Assembly: GCA_944989445.1 (NCBI GenBank)
Contig: CALYLW010000280.1
Span: 903,385 to 967,384 of the forward strand
DNA: 64,000 nt
Origin: Ampullaceana balthica
Lineage: Eukaryota > Mollusca > Gastropoda > Lymnaeidae
Direction: 5' to 3'
Of this stretch, positions 43,742 through 57,907 are shown in pieces (within the stretch, counting starts at the first letter, position 1; every line of letters starts with the position of its first letter). The position numbers and the translations under genes were made by a program. The notes below the pieces were generated by a model. That model was not told the DNA's origin and made no database searches. It worked only from the letters and a program-made list of their open reading frames with translations.

Positions 43742-46700
43742 CAAAGTAACATATATGGCTGACATTGTAGTCAGACAAAGTAACATATATTTCTGACATT
43801 GTAGTCAGACAAAGTAACATATATGGCTGACATTGTAGTCAGACAAAAGAAACATATATGGCTGACATTGTAGTCAAACAAAGTAATATATATGGTTGAC
43901 ATTGTAGTCAGACAAAACAACATATATGGTTGACATTGTAGTCAGACAAAGTAACATATATTTCTGACATTGTAGTCAGACAAAGTAACATATATGGCTG
44001 ACATTGTAGTCCGACAAAACAACATATATGGTTGACATTGTAGTCAGACAAAGTAACATATATGGTTGACATTGTAGTCAGACAAAACAACATATATGGT
44101 TGACATTGTAGTCAGACAAAGTAACATATATGGTTGACATTGTAGTCAGACAAAGTAACATATATTTCTGACATTGTAGTCAGACAAAGTAACATATATG
44201 GCTGACATTGTAGAACGACAAAAGAATCATATATGGCTGATATTGTAGTCAAACAAAGTAATATATATTTCTGACATTGTAGACAGACAAAGTAACATAT
44301 ATTTCTGACATTGTAGTCAGACAAAGTAACATATATTTCAGACATTGTAGCGAGACAAAGTAACATATATGGCTGACATTGTAGTCAGACAAAGTAACAT
44401 ATATGGCTGACATTGTAGTCAGACAAAAGAAAAATATATGGCTGACATTGTGGTCAGACAAAGTAACATATATGGCTGACATTGTAGTCAGACAAAGCAA
44501 CATATATTTCTGACATTGTAGTGAGACAAAGTGGCATATATGGCAGACATTGTAGTCAGACAAAGTAACATATATGACAGACATTGTAGTCAGACAAAGT
44601 AACATATATGGCAGACATTGTAGTCAGACAAAGTAACATATATTTCTGACATTGTAGTCAGACAAAGTAACATATATTTGCTGACATTGTAGTCAGACAA
44701 AGTAACATATATGGCTGACATTGTAGAACGACAAAAGTAACATATATGGCTGATATTGTAGTCAGACAAAGTAATATATATTTCTGACATTGTAGTCAGA
44801 CAAAGTAACATATATTTGCTGACATTGTAGTCAGACAAAGTAACATATATTTGCTGACATTGTAGTCGAGACAAAGTAACATATATGGCTGACATTGTAG
44901 TCAGACAAAGTAACATATATGGCTGACATTGTAGTCAGACAAAAGTAAAAATATATGGCTGACATTGTGGTCAGACAAAGTAACATATATGGCTGACATT
45001 GTAGTCAGACAAAGTAACATATATGTCTGACATTGTAGTGAGACAAAGTGGCATATATGGCAGACATTGTAGTCAGACAAAGTAACATATATGACTGACA
45101 TTGTAGTCAGACAAAGTAACATATATGGCAGACATTGTAGTCAGACAAAGTAACATATATTTGCTGACATTGTAGTCAGACAAAGTAACATATATTTGCT
45201 GACATTGTAGTCAGACAAAGTAACATATATGTCAGACATTGTAGTCAGACAAAGTAACATATATGGCTGACATTGTAGTCAGACAAAGTAACATATATGG
45301 CTGACATTGTGGTCAGACAAAGTAACATATATGGCTGACATTGTAGTCAGACAAAGTAACATATATGGCTGACATTGTAGTCAGACAAAAGTAAACATAT
45401 ATGGCTGACATTGTGGTCAGACAAAGTAACATATATGGCTGACATTGTCGTCAGACAAAGCAACATATATTTCTGACATTGTAGTGAGACAAAGTGACAT
45501 ATATGGCAGACATTGTAGTCAGACAAAGTAACATATATGGCAGACATTGTAGTCAGACAAAGTAACATATATTTCTGACATTGTTGTCAGACAAAGTAAC
45601 ATATATTTCAGACATTGTAGTGAGACAAAGTAACATATATGGCTGACATTGTAGTGAGACAAAGTAACATATATGGCAGACATTGTAGTCAGACAAAGAA
45701 ACAAATATGGCTGACATTGTAGTCAGACAAAGCAACATATATTTCTGACATTGTAGTAAGACAAAGTGACATATATGGCAGATATTGTAGTCAGACAAAG
45801 TAACATATATGGCAGACATTGTAGTCAGACAAAGTAACATATATTTCTGACATTGTAGTCAGACAAAGTAACATATATTTCAGACATTGTAGTGAGACAA
45901 AGTAACATATATGGCTGACATTGTAGTGAGACAAAGTAACATATATGGCAGACATTGTAGTCAGACAAAGTAACATATATGGCTGAAATTGTAGTCAGAC
46001 AAAGCAACATATATTTCTTACATTGTAGTAAGACAAAGTGACATATATGGCAGATATTGTAGTCAGACAAAGTAACATATATGGCTGACATTGTAGTAAG
46101 ACAAAGTAACATATATTTCAGACATTGTATTGAGACAAAGTAACATATATGGCTGACATTGTAGTCAGACAAAAGTAAGAAATATGGCTAACATTGTAGT
46201 CAGACAAAGTAAGATATATTTCTGACATTGTAGTCAGACAAAGTAATATATATTTTTGACATTGTAGTGAGACAAGGTAACATATATGGCTGACATTGTA
46301 GTCAGACAAAAGTAACATATATGGCTGACATTGTGGTCAGACAAAGTAACATATATGGCTGACATTGTAGTCAGACACAGCAACATATATTTCTGACATT
46401 GTAGTCAGACAAAGCAACATATATTTCTGACATTGTAGTGAGACAAAGTGACATATATTTCTGACATTGTAGTGAGACAAAGTAACATATATGGCTGACA
46501 TTGTAGTCAGAGAAAAGAAACATATATGGGCTGACATTGTGGTTAGACAAAGTAACATATATGGCTGACATTGTAGTCAGACAAAGCAACATATATTTCT
46601 GACATTGTAGTGAGACAAAGTGGCATATATGGCAGACATTGTAGTCAGACAAAGTAACATATATCGCAGACATTGTAGTCAGACTGAGAAACATATATGG

Positions 46701-49700
46701 CTGGCATTGTAGTCAGACAAAGTAACATCATATTCTGACATTGTAGTGAGACAAAGTGACATATATGGCAGACATTGTAGTCAGACAAAGCAACATATAT
46801 GGAAGACATTGTAGTCAGACAAAGTAACATATATGGCTGACATTGTAGTCAGACAAAGTAACATATATGGCTGACATTGTAGTCAGACAAAGTAACATAT
46901 ATGGCAGACATTGTAGTCAGACAAAGTAACATATATGGCAGACATTTTAGTGAGACAAAGTAACATATATGGCTGACATTGTAGTCAGACAAAGTAACAT
47001 AAATGGCAGACATTGTAGTCAGACAAATTAACATATATGGCAGACATTTTAGTGAGACAAAGTAACATATATGGCTGACATTGTAGTCAGACAAAGTAAC
47101 ATGAATGGCTGACATTGTAGTCAGACAAAGTAAACATATATGGCTGACATTGTAGTGAGACAAAGTAACATATATGGCTGACATTGTAGTCAGACAAAGT
47201 AACATATATGGCTGACATTGTAGTCAGACAAAGTAACATATATGGCTGACATTGTAGTCAGACAAAAGAAACATATATGGCTGACATTGTAGTCAAACAA
47301 AGTAATATATATGGTTGACATTGTAGTCAGACAAAACAACATATATGGTTGACATTGTAGTCAGACAAAGTAACATATATTTCTGACATTGTAGTCAGAC
47401 AAAGTAACATATATGGCTGACATTGTAGTCAGACAAAACAACATATATGGTTGACATTGTAGTCAGACAAAGTAACATATATGGTTGACATTGTAGTCAG
47501 ACAAAACAACATATATGGTTGACATTGTAGTCAGACAAAGTAACATATTTGGTTGACATTGTAGTCAGACAAAGTAACATATATTTCTGACATTGTAGTC
47601 AGACAAAGTAACACATATGGCTGACATTGTAGAACGACAAAGAATCATATATGGCTGATATTGTAGTCAAACAAAGTAATATATATTTCTGACATTGTAG
47701 TCAGACAAAGTAACATATATTTCTGACATTTTAGTCAGACAAAGTAACATATTTTTCAGACATTGTAGCGAGACAAAGTAACATATATGGCTGACATTGT
47801 AGTCAGACAAAGTAACATATATGGCTGACATTGTAGTCAGACAAAAGAAAAATATATGGCTGACATTGTGGTCAGACAAAGTAACATATATGGCTGACAT
47901 TGTAGTCAGACAAAGCAACATATATTTCTGACATTGTAGTGAGACAAAGTGGCATATATGGCAGACATTGTAGTCAGACAAAGTAACATATATGACAGAC
48001 ATTGTAGTCAGACAAAGTAACATATATGACAGACATTGTAGTCAGACAAAGTAACATATATTTCTGACATTGTAGTCAGACAAAGTAACATATATTTCTG
48101 ACATTGTAGTCAGACAAAGTAACATATATGGCTGACATTGTAGAACGACAAAAGAATCATATATGGCTGATATTGTAGTCAAACAAAGTAATATATATTT
48201 CTGACATTGTAGTCAGACAAAGTAACATATATTTCTGACATTGTAGTCAGACAAAGTAACATATATTTCAGACATTGTAGCGAGACAAAGTAACATATAT
48301 GGCTGACATTGTAGTCAGACAAAGTAACATATATGGCTGACATTGTAGTCAGACAAAAGAAAAATATATGGCTGACATTGTGGTCAGACAAAGTAACATA
48401 TATGGCTGACATTGTAGTCAGACAAAGCAACATATATTTCTGACATTGTAGTCAGACAAAGTGGCATATATGGCAGACATTGTAGTCAGACAAAGTAACA
48501 TATATGACAGACATTGTAGTCAGACAAAGTAACATATATGGCAGACATTGTAGTCAGACAAAGTAACATATATGGCTGACATTGTATTCAGACAAAGTAA
48601 CATATATGGCTGACATTGTAGTCAGACAAAGTAACATTTATGGCTGATATTGCAGTCAGACAAAGTAACATATATGGCTGACATTGTAGTCAGACAAAAG
48701 AAACATATATGGCTGACATTGTGGTCAGACAAAGTAACATATATGGCTGACATTGTAGTCAGACAAAGCAACATATATGGCTGACATTGTAGTCAGACAA
48801 AAGAAACATATATGGCTGACATTGTGGTCAGACAAAATAACATATATGGCTGACATTGTCGTCAGACAAAGCAACATATATTTCTGACATTGTAGTGAGA
48901 CAAAGTGACATATATGGCAGACATTGTAGTCAGACAAAGTAACATATATGGCAGACATTATAGTCAGACAAAGTAACATATATTTCTGACATTGTTGTCA
49001 GACAAAGTAACAAATATTTCAGACATTGTAGTGAGACAAAGTAACATATATGGCTGACATTGTAGTGAGACAAAGTAACATATATGGCAGACATTGTAGT
49101 CAGACAAAGAAACATATATGGCTGACATTGTAGTCAGACAAAGCAACATATATTTCTGACATTGTAGTAAGACAAAGTGACATATATGGCAGATATTGTA
49201 GTCAGACAAAGTAACATATATGGCAGACATTGTAGTCAGACAAAGTAACATATATTTCTGACATTGTAGTCAGACAAAGTAACATATATTTCAGACATTG
49301 TAGTGAGACAAAGTAACATATATGGCTGACATTGTAGTGAGACAAAGTAACATATATGGCAGACATTGTAGTCAGACAAAGTAACATATATGGCTGAAAT
49401 TGTAGTCAGACAAAGCAACATATATTTCTGACATTGTAGTAAGACAAAGTGACATATATGGCAGATATTGTAGTCAGACAAAGTAACATATATGGCTGAT
49501 ATTGTAGTCAGACAAAGTAACATATAATTCTGACATTGTAGTAAGACAAAGTAACATATATATTTCAGACATTGTATTGAGACAAAGTAACATATATGGC
49601 TGACATTGTAGTCAGACAAAAGTAAGAAATATGGCTAACATTGTAGTCAGACAAAGTAAGATATATTTCTGACATTGTAGTCAGACAAAGTAATATATAT

Positions 49701-52700
49701 TTTTGACATTGTAGTGAGACAAGGTAACATATATGGCTGACATTGTAGTCAGACAAAAGAAACATATATGGCTGACATTGTGGTCAGACAAAGTAACATA
49801 TATGGCTGACATTGTAGTCAGACACAGCAACATATATTTCTGACATTGTATTCAGACAAAGCAACATATATTTCTGACATTGTAGTGAGACAAAGTGACA
49901 TATATTTCTGACATTGTAGTGAGACAAAGTAACATATATGGCTGACATTGTAGTCAGAGAAAAGAAACATATATGGGCTGACATTGTGGTTAGACAAAGT
50001 AACATATATGGCTGACATTGTAGTCAGACAAAGCAACATATATTTCTGACATTGTAGTGAGACAAAGTGGCATATATGGCAGACATTGTAGTCAGACAAA
50101 GTAACATATATCGCAGACATTGTAGTCAGACAAAGTAACATATATGGCAGACATTGTAGTCAGACTGAGAAACATATATGGCTGGCATTGTAGTCAGACA
50201 AAGTAACATATATTTCTGACATTGTAGTGAGACAAAGTGACATATATGGCAGACATTGTAGTCAGACAAAGCAACATATATGGAAGACATTGTAGTCAGA
50301 AAAGTAACATATATGGCTGAATTTGTAGTCAGACAAAGTAACATATATGGCTGACATTGTAGTCAGACAAAGTAACATATATGGCAGACATTGTAGTCAG
50401 ACAAAGTAACATATATGGCAGACATTTTAGTGAGACAAAGTAACATATATGGCTGACATTGTAGTCAGACAAAGTAACATAAATGGCAGACATTGTAGTC
50501 AGACAAATTAACATATATGGCAGACATTTTAGTGAGACAAAGTAACATATATGGCTGACATTGTAGTCAGACAAAGTAACATGAATGGCTGACATTGTAG
50601 TCAGACAAATAAACATATATGGCAGACATTGTAGTGAGACAAAGTAACATATATGGCAGACATTGTAGTCAGACAAAGTAACATATATGGCTGACATTGT
50701 AGTCAGACAAAGTAACATATATAGTATGACATTGTAGTCAGACAAAGTAACATATATGGCAGACATTGTAGTCAGACAAAGTAACATATATGGCAGACAT
50801 TGTAGAGAGACAAAGTAACATATATGGCAGACATTGTAGTGACACAAAGTAACATATATGGCTGACATTGTAGTTAGGCAAAGTAACATATATGGCAGAC
50901 ATTGTAGCGAGACAAAGTAACATATATGGCTGACATTGTAGTGAGACAAAGTAACATATATGGCAGACATTGTAGTCAGACAAAGTAACATATATGGCAG
51001 ACATTGTAGTCAGACAAAGTAACATATATGACAGGCATTGTAATGAGACAAAGTAACATATATGGCTGACATTGTAGTGAGACAAAGTGACATATATGGC
51101 AGACACTGTAGTGAGACAAAGTAACATATATTTCTGACATTGTAGTCAGACAAAGTAACATATATGGCAGACATTGTAGTCAGACAAAGTAACATATATG
51201 GCAGACATTTTAGTGAGACAAAGTGATATATATGGCTGACATTGTAGTGAGACAAAGTAACATATATGGCTGACTTTGTAGTGAGACAAAGTAACATATA
51301 TGGCAGACATTTTAGTGAGACAAAGTAACATATATGGCAGACATTGTAGTGAGACAAAGTAACATATATGGCTGACATTGTAGTGAGACAAAGTAACATA
51401 AATGGCAGACATTGTAGTGAGACAAAGTGGCATATATGGCAGACATTGTAGTCAGACAAAGTAACATATATCGCAGACATTGTAGTCAGACAAAGTAACA
51501 TATATGGCAGACATTGTAGTCAGACTGAGAAACCTATATGGCTGGCATTGTAGTCAGACAAAGTAACATATATTTCTGACATTGTAGTGAGACAAAGTGA
51601 CATATATGGCAGACATTGTAGTCAGACAAAGCAACATATATGGAAGACATTGTAGTCAGACAAAGTAACATATATGGCTGTCATTGTAGTCAGACAAAGT
51701 AACATATATGGCTGACATTGTAGTCAGACAAAGTAACATATATGGCAGACATTGTAGTCAGACAAAGTAACATATATGGCAGACATTTTAGTGAGACAAA
51801 GTAACATATATGGCTGACATTGTAGTCAGACAAAGTAACATAAATGGCAGACATTGTAGTCAGACAAATTAACATATATGGCAGACATTTTAGTGAGACA
51901 AAGTAACATATATGGCAGACATTGTAGTCAGACAAAGTAACATATATGGCTGACATTGTAGTCAGACAAAGTAACATATGTAGTTGAAATTGTAGTCAGA
52001 CAAAGCAACATATATTTCTGACAATGTAGTGAGACAAAATGACATATATGGCAGACATTGTAGTCAGACAAAGTAACATATAATGAAGACATTGTAGTCA
52101 GATAAAGTAACATATATGGCTGACATTGTAGTCAGACAAAATAACATATATGGCTGACATTGTAGTCAGACAAAGTAACATACATTGCAGACATTGTAGT
52201 CAGACAAAGTAACATATATGGCAGACATTGTAGTGAGGCAAAGTAACATATATGGCTGACATTGTAGTCAGACAAAGTAACATATATGGCAGACATTGTA
52301 GTCAGACAAAGTAACATATGGCAGTCATTGTAGTGAGACAAAGTAACATATATGGCTGACATTGTAGTCAGACAAAGAAACATATATGGCTGACATTGTA
52401 GTCAGACAAAGTAACATATATGGCAGACATTGTAGTCAGACAAAGTAACATATATGGAAGACATTGTAGTCAGACAAAGTAACATATATGGCTGACATTG
52501 TATTCAGACAAAGTAACATATATGGCTGACATTGTAGTCAGACAAAGTAACATTTATGGCTGATATTGCAGTCAGACAAAGTAACATATAAGGCAGACAT
52601 TGTAGTGAGACAAAGTAACATATATAGATGACATTGTAGTCAGACAAAGTAACATATATGGCAGACATTGTAGTCAGACAAAGTAACATATATGGCAGAC

Positions 52701-53670
52701 ATTGTAGTGAGACAAAGTAACATATATAGTATGACATTGTAGTCAGACAAAGTAACATATATGGCAGACATTGTAGTCAGACAAAGTAACATATATGGCA
52801 GACATTGTAGAGAGACAAAGTAACATATATGGCAGACATTGTAGTGACACAAAGTAACATATATGGCTGACATTGTAGTTAGGCAAAGTAACATATATGG
52901 CAGACATTGTAGTGAGACAAAGTAACATATATTGCTGACATTGTAGTGAGACAAAGTAACATATATGGCAGACATTGTAGTCAGACAAAGTAACATATAT
53001 GGCAGACATTGTAGTCAGACAAAGTAACATATATGGCAGGCATTGTAATGAGACAAAGTAACATATATGGCTGACATTGTAGTGAGACAAAGTGACATAT
53101 ATGGCAGACACTGTAGTGAGACAAAGTAACATATATTTCTGACATTGTAGTCAGACAAAGTAACATATATGGCAGACATTGTAGTCAGACAAAGTAACAT
53201 ATATGGCAGACATTGTAGTGAGACAAAGTGATATATATGGCTGACATTGTAGTGAAACAAAGTAACATATATGGCTGACTTTGTAGTGAGACAAAGTAAC
53301 ATATATGGCAGACATTTTAGTGAGACAAAGTAACATATATGGCAGACATTGTAGTGAGACAAAGTAACATATATGGCTGACATTGTAGTCAGACAAAGTA
53401 ACATATATGGCAGACATTGTAGTCAGACAAAGTAACATATATGGCTGACATTGTAGTGAGACAAAGTAACATATATGGCTGACATTGTAGTGAGACAAAG
53501 TAACATATATGGCTGACATTGTAGTGAGACAAAGTAACATATATGGCAGACATTGTAGTGAGACAAAGTAACATATATGGCAGACATTGTAGTCAGACAA
53601 AGTAACATATATGGCAGACATTGTAGTGAGACAAAGTAACATATATGGCAGACATTGTAGTCAGACAAAG
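43742..53670. repeat. 34-bp minisatellite, ~290 copies, ~9.9 kb
   Basis: A unit reading ACATATATGGC then TGACATTGTAGTCAGACAAA with GTA repeats every 34 bp across the whole interval. Main variants are ATATATTTC versus ATATATGGC versus ATATATGGCA, TCAGAC versus TGAGAC, and GTAAC versus GCAAC. Rare variants recur at fixed distances: AGACTGAGAAAC at 46,681, 50,162 and 51,522, and ATATAGTATGAC at about 50,720 and 52,725. This shows block duplications of about 3.4 kb, 1.36 kb and 2.0 kb. Minus-strand frames of up to 220 codons arise only because variant units lack the TGA of the basic unit. Confidence 0.98.
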
Positions 53671-53749
53671 GCGTGGAGAGTCGACACCAAAAACAGCTAA
53701 TACAAAATCAATCCAATATTTGAGGTATATAAATGTGCTAGTCCGGAGC

Positions 53750-53925
53750 AATGTCGTCTTAAAGCTTAGGCCCGTTGGGCATTTACCCGGGGGCCCTGGA
53801 GCATAGGGGCCCCATGCAAATATATTGTATGGTTTCGGAAAACCCGTATAAAATGTATTAATATTTTATAAAAAGCTCATAATTTTCTGTTTATATGCAA
53901 ACGGGCCCTCTATGTTTATCAATCA
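53750..53925. mobile_element. fragment of MITE M2
   Basis: GTCGTCTTAAAGC, AGGCCCGTTGGGCATTT and CCCGGGGGCCCT match the left half of the complete M2 copy at 58,276. The right end with GACGGCTCTG is missing or too diverged. Confidence 0.55.
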
Positions 53926-53970
53926 CTTCCAACCTTGAACCTGGACCAATGTTCAGGAATGTCATTTACC

Positions 53971-54520
53971 CTATGGCGGATTAAGGGGGAGGGGCTGAAC
54001 GGGCTAAAGCCAGGGGCCCCCGATGATTTAGGGCCCCCAAACTTAGCATATTTTATAATAAATGTGGACAAATGTATATATGAATTGCTAAAAATATGAT
54101 AAATTAATAAAACCTCATCTATTAAAATGATCTTTTTTCCCACACGATAGTCTTAGCAGTCAAAAAACAAAATTTGATAGGCTCAATTACAGAACTTATT
54201 AAAGAATATTATGTATATATATTTTAAATTGACAATCCTAGATGAGCAGTTCTCGTGGCCGAATGTGAAGTAATAAGGCTTATGGTTCAAGCGGTGGCGA
54301 GTTCGATCCCTGGCAGGGGAGTGACTTTTTTTTTCATGTGTTTTTTAATTTTATAAATTGTCGTTTACGCTCAATTTTAGGATACCGGCTAAAAGTTATT
54401 TCTTCGAATTCGGTCTTATATTAGCTGCTAGCAATCATTTTATCTTAAAGGTACACTGGCTGGATAGGGCCCCAGTTTGAATTGCAGCCAGGGGCCCCGT
54501 GCAGTCTTAATCCGCCCCTG
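53971..54520 (+). mobile_element. hAT-like MITE M1, copy 2 (550 bp)
   Basis: CTATGGCGGATTAAG start and CTTAATCCGCCCCTG end, with a perfect 8-bp duplication CATTTACC (53,963-53,970 and 54,521-54,528). GGGGCCCC blocks lie inside both ends. The core holds a tRNA-like module. Same family as 1,144-1,713, opposite orientation. Confidence 0.92.
54248..54323 (+). other. tRNA-like module in M1 copy 2
   Basis: A-box-like CTCGTGGCCGAATGTG and a near-canonical B box GAGTTCGATCCC at 54,299, followed by GGCAGGGGAGTGAC and a nine-T run at 54,326. The spacing (~50 nt) is that of a tRNA-type internal pol III promoter. A full cloverleaf is not evident. Confidence 0.5.
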
Positions 54521-54689
54521 CATTTACCACATTCTGTAGATTGAGGTTTAATCCCTGAAATTATTTTTTCTTTAAAGAAAGGCTTTTAGCGACAATATTT
54601 ATATAGAGACAATTCTAGCATGTCTATTATTTAGGAAATACAAATAATAACAAATCTCTGACAGAAAACAACCTAAACAAACAGAACAA

Positions 54690-54860
54690 ACTTATAGACA
54701 GGCAACACAAAACCATCTTAAACACAGACAACACAAACCATCTTAAACACAGACAACACAAACCATCTTAAACACAAGCAAACACAACCATCTTAAACAC
54801 AGACAACACAAACCATCCTAAACACATACAACACAAACCATCTTAAACGCAGACAACCCT
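54690..54860 (+). repeat. 25-bp tandem array
   Basis: ACACAAACCATCTTAAACAC plus AGACA, about six imperfect units, in a wider CAGACA-rich region (54,600-54,980). Confidence 0.85.
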
Positions 54861-55066
54861 AACATATATACATAACTTGCAAACTGACAGACAACACGAA
54901 CAATAGAAAATGTAAGAGACAGACACAATTTAAAGGCCAATAACTGTTACATACAGATACTCTTACAAGCAGACAGACTACAATAACAATCAGTCAACTA
55001 TGATAGAAATACTAGGCGGATAATCAATACTAAATTATCCATCTTTTTCTGACATGAAACGGAGAA

Positions 55067-55235
55067 TTGATAACAGACAGAGATAACCCCTATCACATGT
55101 AACGACAATTGATAACAGACAGAGATAACCACTATCACCTGTGAATATTGATAACAGACAGAGATAACCCATAACACCTGTGACGACAATAGATAACAGA
55201 AAGAGATATATATCCCTTATCACCTGTGACGCTAG
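55067..55235 (+). repeat. ~41-bp tandem array
   Basis: Four units beginning GATAACAGACAGAGATA at 55,069, 55,111, 55,150 and 55,192, with ACCTGTGACGACAAT spacers. Minus-strand frames across it (YQLSLHVIGVISVCYQ-type) are repeat artefacts. Confidence 0.85.
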
Positions 55236-55239
55236 ACAC

Positions 55240-57160
55240 AAGATGGCAATTCCAGTTCTACCTGGTTGTTGGCTTCGTTGGTTTTTGGTTAACATCTACC
55301 AGTAGTCAATTCCTGGTGACAGTCACGGTTCACTGCATGACCACTGGACGCCCATCCATCACGTCCGTACTGTTACTTTGCCATATTTGAACTACGCCCC
55401 TGCGACAACTTGAGACCGACCCACTTTTCGTCATTGAGTTCATGTTTTAAAGTTCAGCTGTTTTAACGGACGAGATTCTCTCCCCTACCCTGTATTATAC
55501 ACAAAAGGATCGAGGCCATCAAATTGACATGCGTCACTCATCGGGAGATTTCAACTCTCCCCCACCCAGGAATACCACGTGTTTCTGCACATACTTTACA
55601 ACTTCACTGCCTGCTGAAGTGGAACGGTATTTTTTCCATCGTGGATTCACGTGAAGAGTTCCCAACCCCTCCACGGCTATCCAGCGAAAATATATCCACT
55701 ACAGCAATAACATCACGTCACAGCAATAACATCACGTCACAGCAAGAACATCACGCGCCGCTTTAGGAGGAACATCGTCCATGACGATCAAATAAAAGTA
55801 TTTATACGGACCGAGACATATGGTTGATGTGGCAGACATAGGTATGATTATATAGGCTAAAAGGATCAAGATTTGATACTTTATTGATAGGTATTTTTTT
55901 CAAATGATATTTATTTTAAAAATTGTAATTAAAAATGTATTTAACTGTTTAAATGCTGTCGTTCATTTCTGAAAATCTGTTACGTCCCTTGTGTGTTTCT
56001 GGATTACCAAAGCAATTACTATACCCCTAGACACGTAAATCAGATTCTAACACCATATCATCCATTTTTTAAATCATGTTATAGAATGTGACTTATACAT
56101 TTTAGTTGTTTGAAAGAGACATGAACACGATGTAGTTTTTATGACATAAAAGTTTATAAATTAATGTAAGAGCAAAACTAAATAGAAATTAAAATAATTA
56201 ATCGAATTATATATAATTAATACACAAAAAAGTTTTAACAATATAAATGTACTCATACGCACAAATGTATTTGGTAAATAAGGAAACACATCCTTTAGGA
56301 CTGTGTTATATTGACGTGTATAAATTGTATTTCCTGTCAGAGCTGCACCACAAAGCACCGGTGCTGATGAATTTAATATGAAGTTTTACTTGAAATAAAG
56401 TTAGCTTGCGAATTTAATACATGGATATTACGATCCCTATTTTAAACTCAAGGTAAGTACTATTTATTTTCAATGGGGCAGTGAGTAACTAACTTATGTT
56501 ACAGAAATGTTATATTGTTTTTAAACTAATCTGATTTTTACCAATTTTAAATTTAAAGGAAGAAAAACAAATTTTAGAATCACTTATATTTAAAACTATC
56601 TAAACTACACAATCTATTTACAGTAGGAAATATACATGTTTTGTTCCAAGTTTTCAACGCTAACAACCTACTTTCACGAATCTTTGTCTTACAAGTGGCA
56701 TGCCACTTGACTTCGATCCTAATTTAATAATTCAATGAAATACTAGGTTTCTTATATAAATCATACAGTGAATCAAATTAAAACAAACTGCTGTACGTGT
56801 TTGCACCAAATATATTATTAGTTTTATTAAAGAAGTAAAATTCACAGTAAAAACAAACTTAACATTACTAACTGTTCGTCTTTGTAGACATGGCTTCATA
56901 TTTACTGATAACTGTATCATACGTTATTTTACATTTCTATTCGTTTCTTCGCTGACATGTCTGATTTATTATTATATCTACAATTGTCTGGCCGTTAAGC
57001 ATGTAAGAGTTATAACCATTATATCGGACTGTCAATTTTCAAATAAATTCCCCATGTAATATGGATCCAACGTGTCATTTTGACTTGAAATATTTATTCA
57101 TAATCCTTTTCAAAATCATATTTTAACAAATTTTCAGGAATCAAAAACTTACAAGATGTG
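55240..57160. other. mixed stretch, no gene recognised
   Basis: A GC-richer region (55,240-55,790) has an 80-codon frame at 55,524-55,766 without a recognisable domain, and it overlaps an 18-bp repeat AGCAATAACATCACGTCAC near 55,700-55,755. The rest is AT-rich. A 16-bp palindrome lies at 56,693-56,708. Confidence 0.35.
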
Positions 57161-57197
57161 TTTCCGCCTCTCGGGAGTTTTACGACGCTCCCCCCAA

Positions 57198-57315
57198 ACC
57201 CTCGAGTCGTGTGGTCAGGACCTCCCGCCTTGGGGGTTACCCAATAAATTATTATAGTCTAGTCGTGTGGTCAGGACCTCCCGCCTTGGGGGTTACCCAA
57301 TAAATTAATATAGTC
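57198..57315 (+). repeat. 56-bp tandem duplication
   Basis: GTCGTGTGGTCAGGACCTCC ... TTACCCAATAAATTA occurs twice in tandem (starts 57,206 and 57,262), almost identical. Confidence 0.9.
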
Positions 57316-57339
57316 CTATTGTCTCTTTATGACAGAATC

Positions 57340-57535
57340 ATTAAACCCACTCAATGTATCAATAGAATAAATAATTGTCTCATTAACAATGTACATCAAT
57401 ATATCAATAGAACTATATTAATTTCTAAATAACACTGTACATCAATATATCAATAGAACTATACCATTTTTCTAATTAACACCGTTCATCAGTATATAAT
57501 TAGAACTACATCATTTTCTAAGTAACAATGAATAT
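57340..57535 (+). repeat. ~46-bp tandem array
   Basis: Four diverged units around ATATCAATAGAACTATA and AATAACACTGTACATCA (starts about 57,358, 57,403, 57,449, 57,497). Confidence 0.75.
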
Positions 57536-57907
57536 CATTGTCTCTGTAGCATAAAATTTTTTGTTAATTTTTAAATTGTATTTTTAAAATTATTATTATA
57601 AAGTTTTTTGTCTTTGCTTCAATGAAGCGGTAACATAATATTAATATCTTGAATGCTTATAAACTGAGATATTTATTTACTCTACATTATGTCAGTTCCA
57701 GTTAATTGTGTTGGCAATGAAATACGTAGACATTTAAAATCTGTCACACTCCTGTAATCTAAAGTGGTGATAGTTAAATTTTATTGTGTCGGCACTCGCA
57801 TATATAAACACTTTAAATATGTGACATTTATTCAATTTGTGAGATGTGAATTCAAGTTGATTGTGTCGACAGTAGGATACATCAACACTAGAAACTCTAA
57901 CTTTTTT

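Noticed and set aside
43908..53668. Dozens of overlapping minus-strand ORFs (60-220 codons) in the 34-bp satellite as a protein family
   Set aside because: All are phase-shifted readings of the same repeat unit; starts and stops follow unit variants and there is no independent coding evidence.
43742..53670. CRISPR array
   Set aside because: Units are contiguous 34-bp tandem repeats without unique spacers, in a eukaryotic context with no cas genes.
54998..55295. Minus-strand ORFs with repeated VISVCYQ-type peptides
   Set aside because: They are readings of the ~41-bp tandem array.
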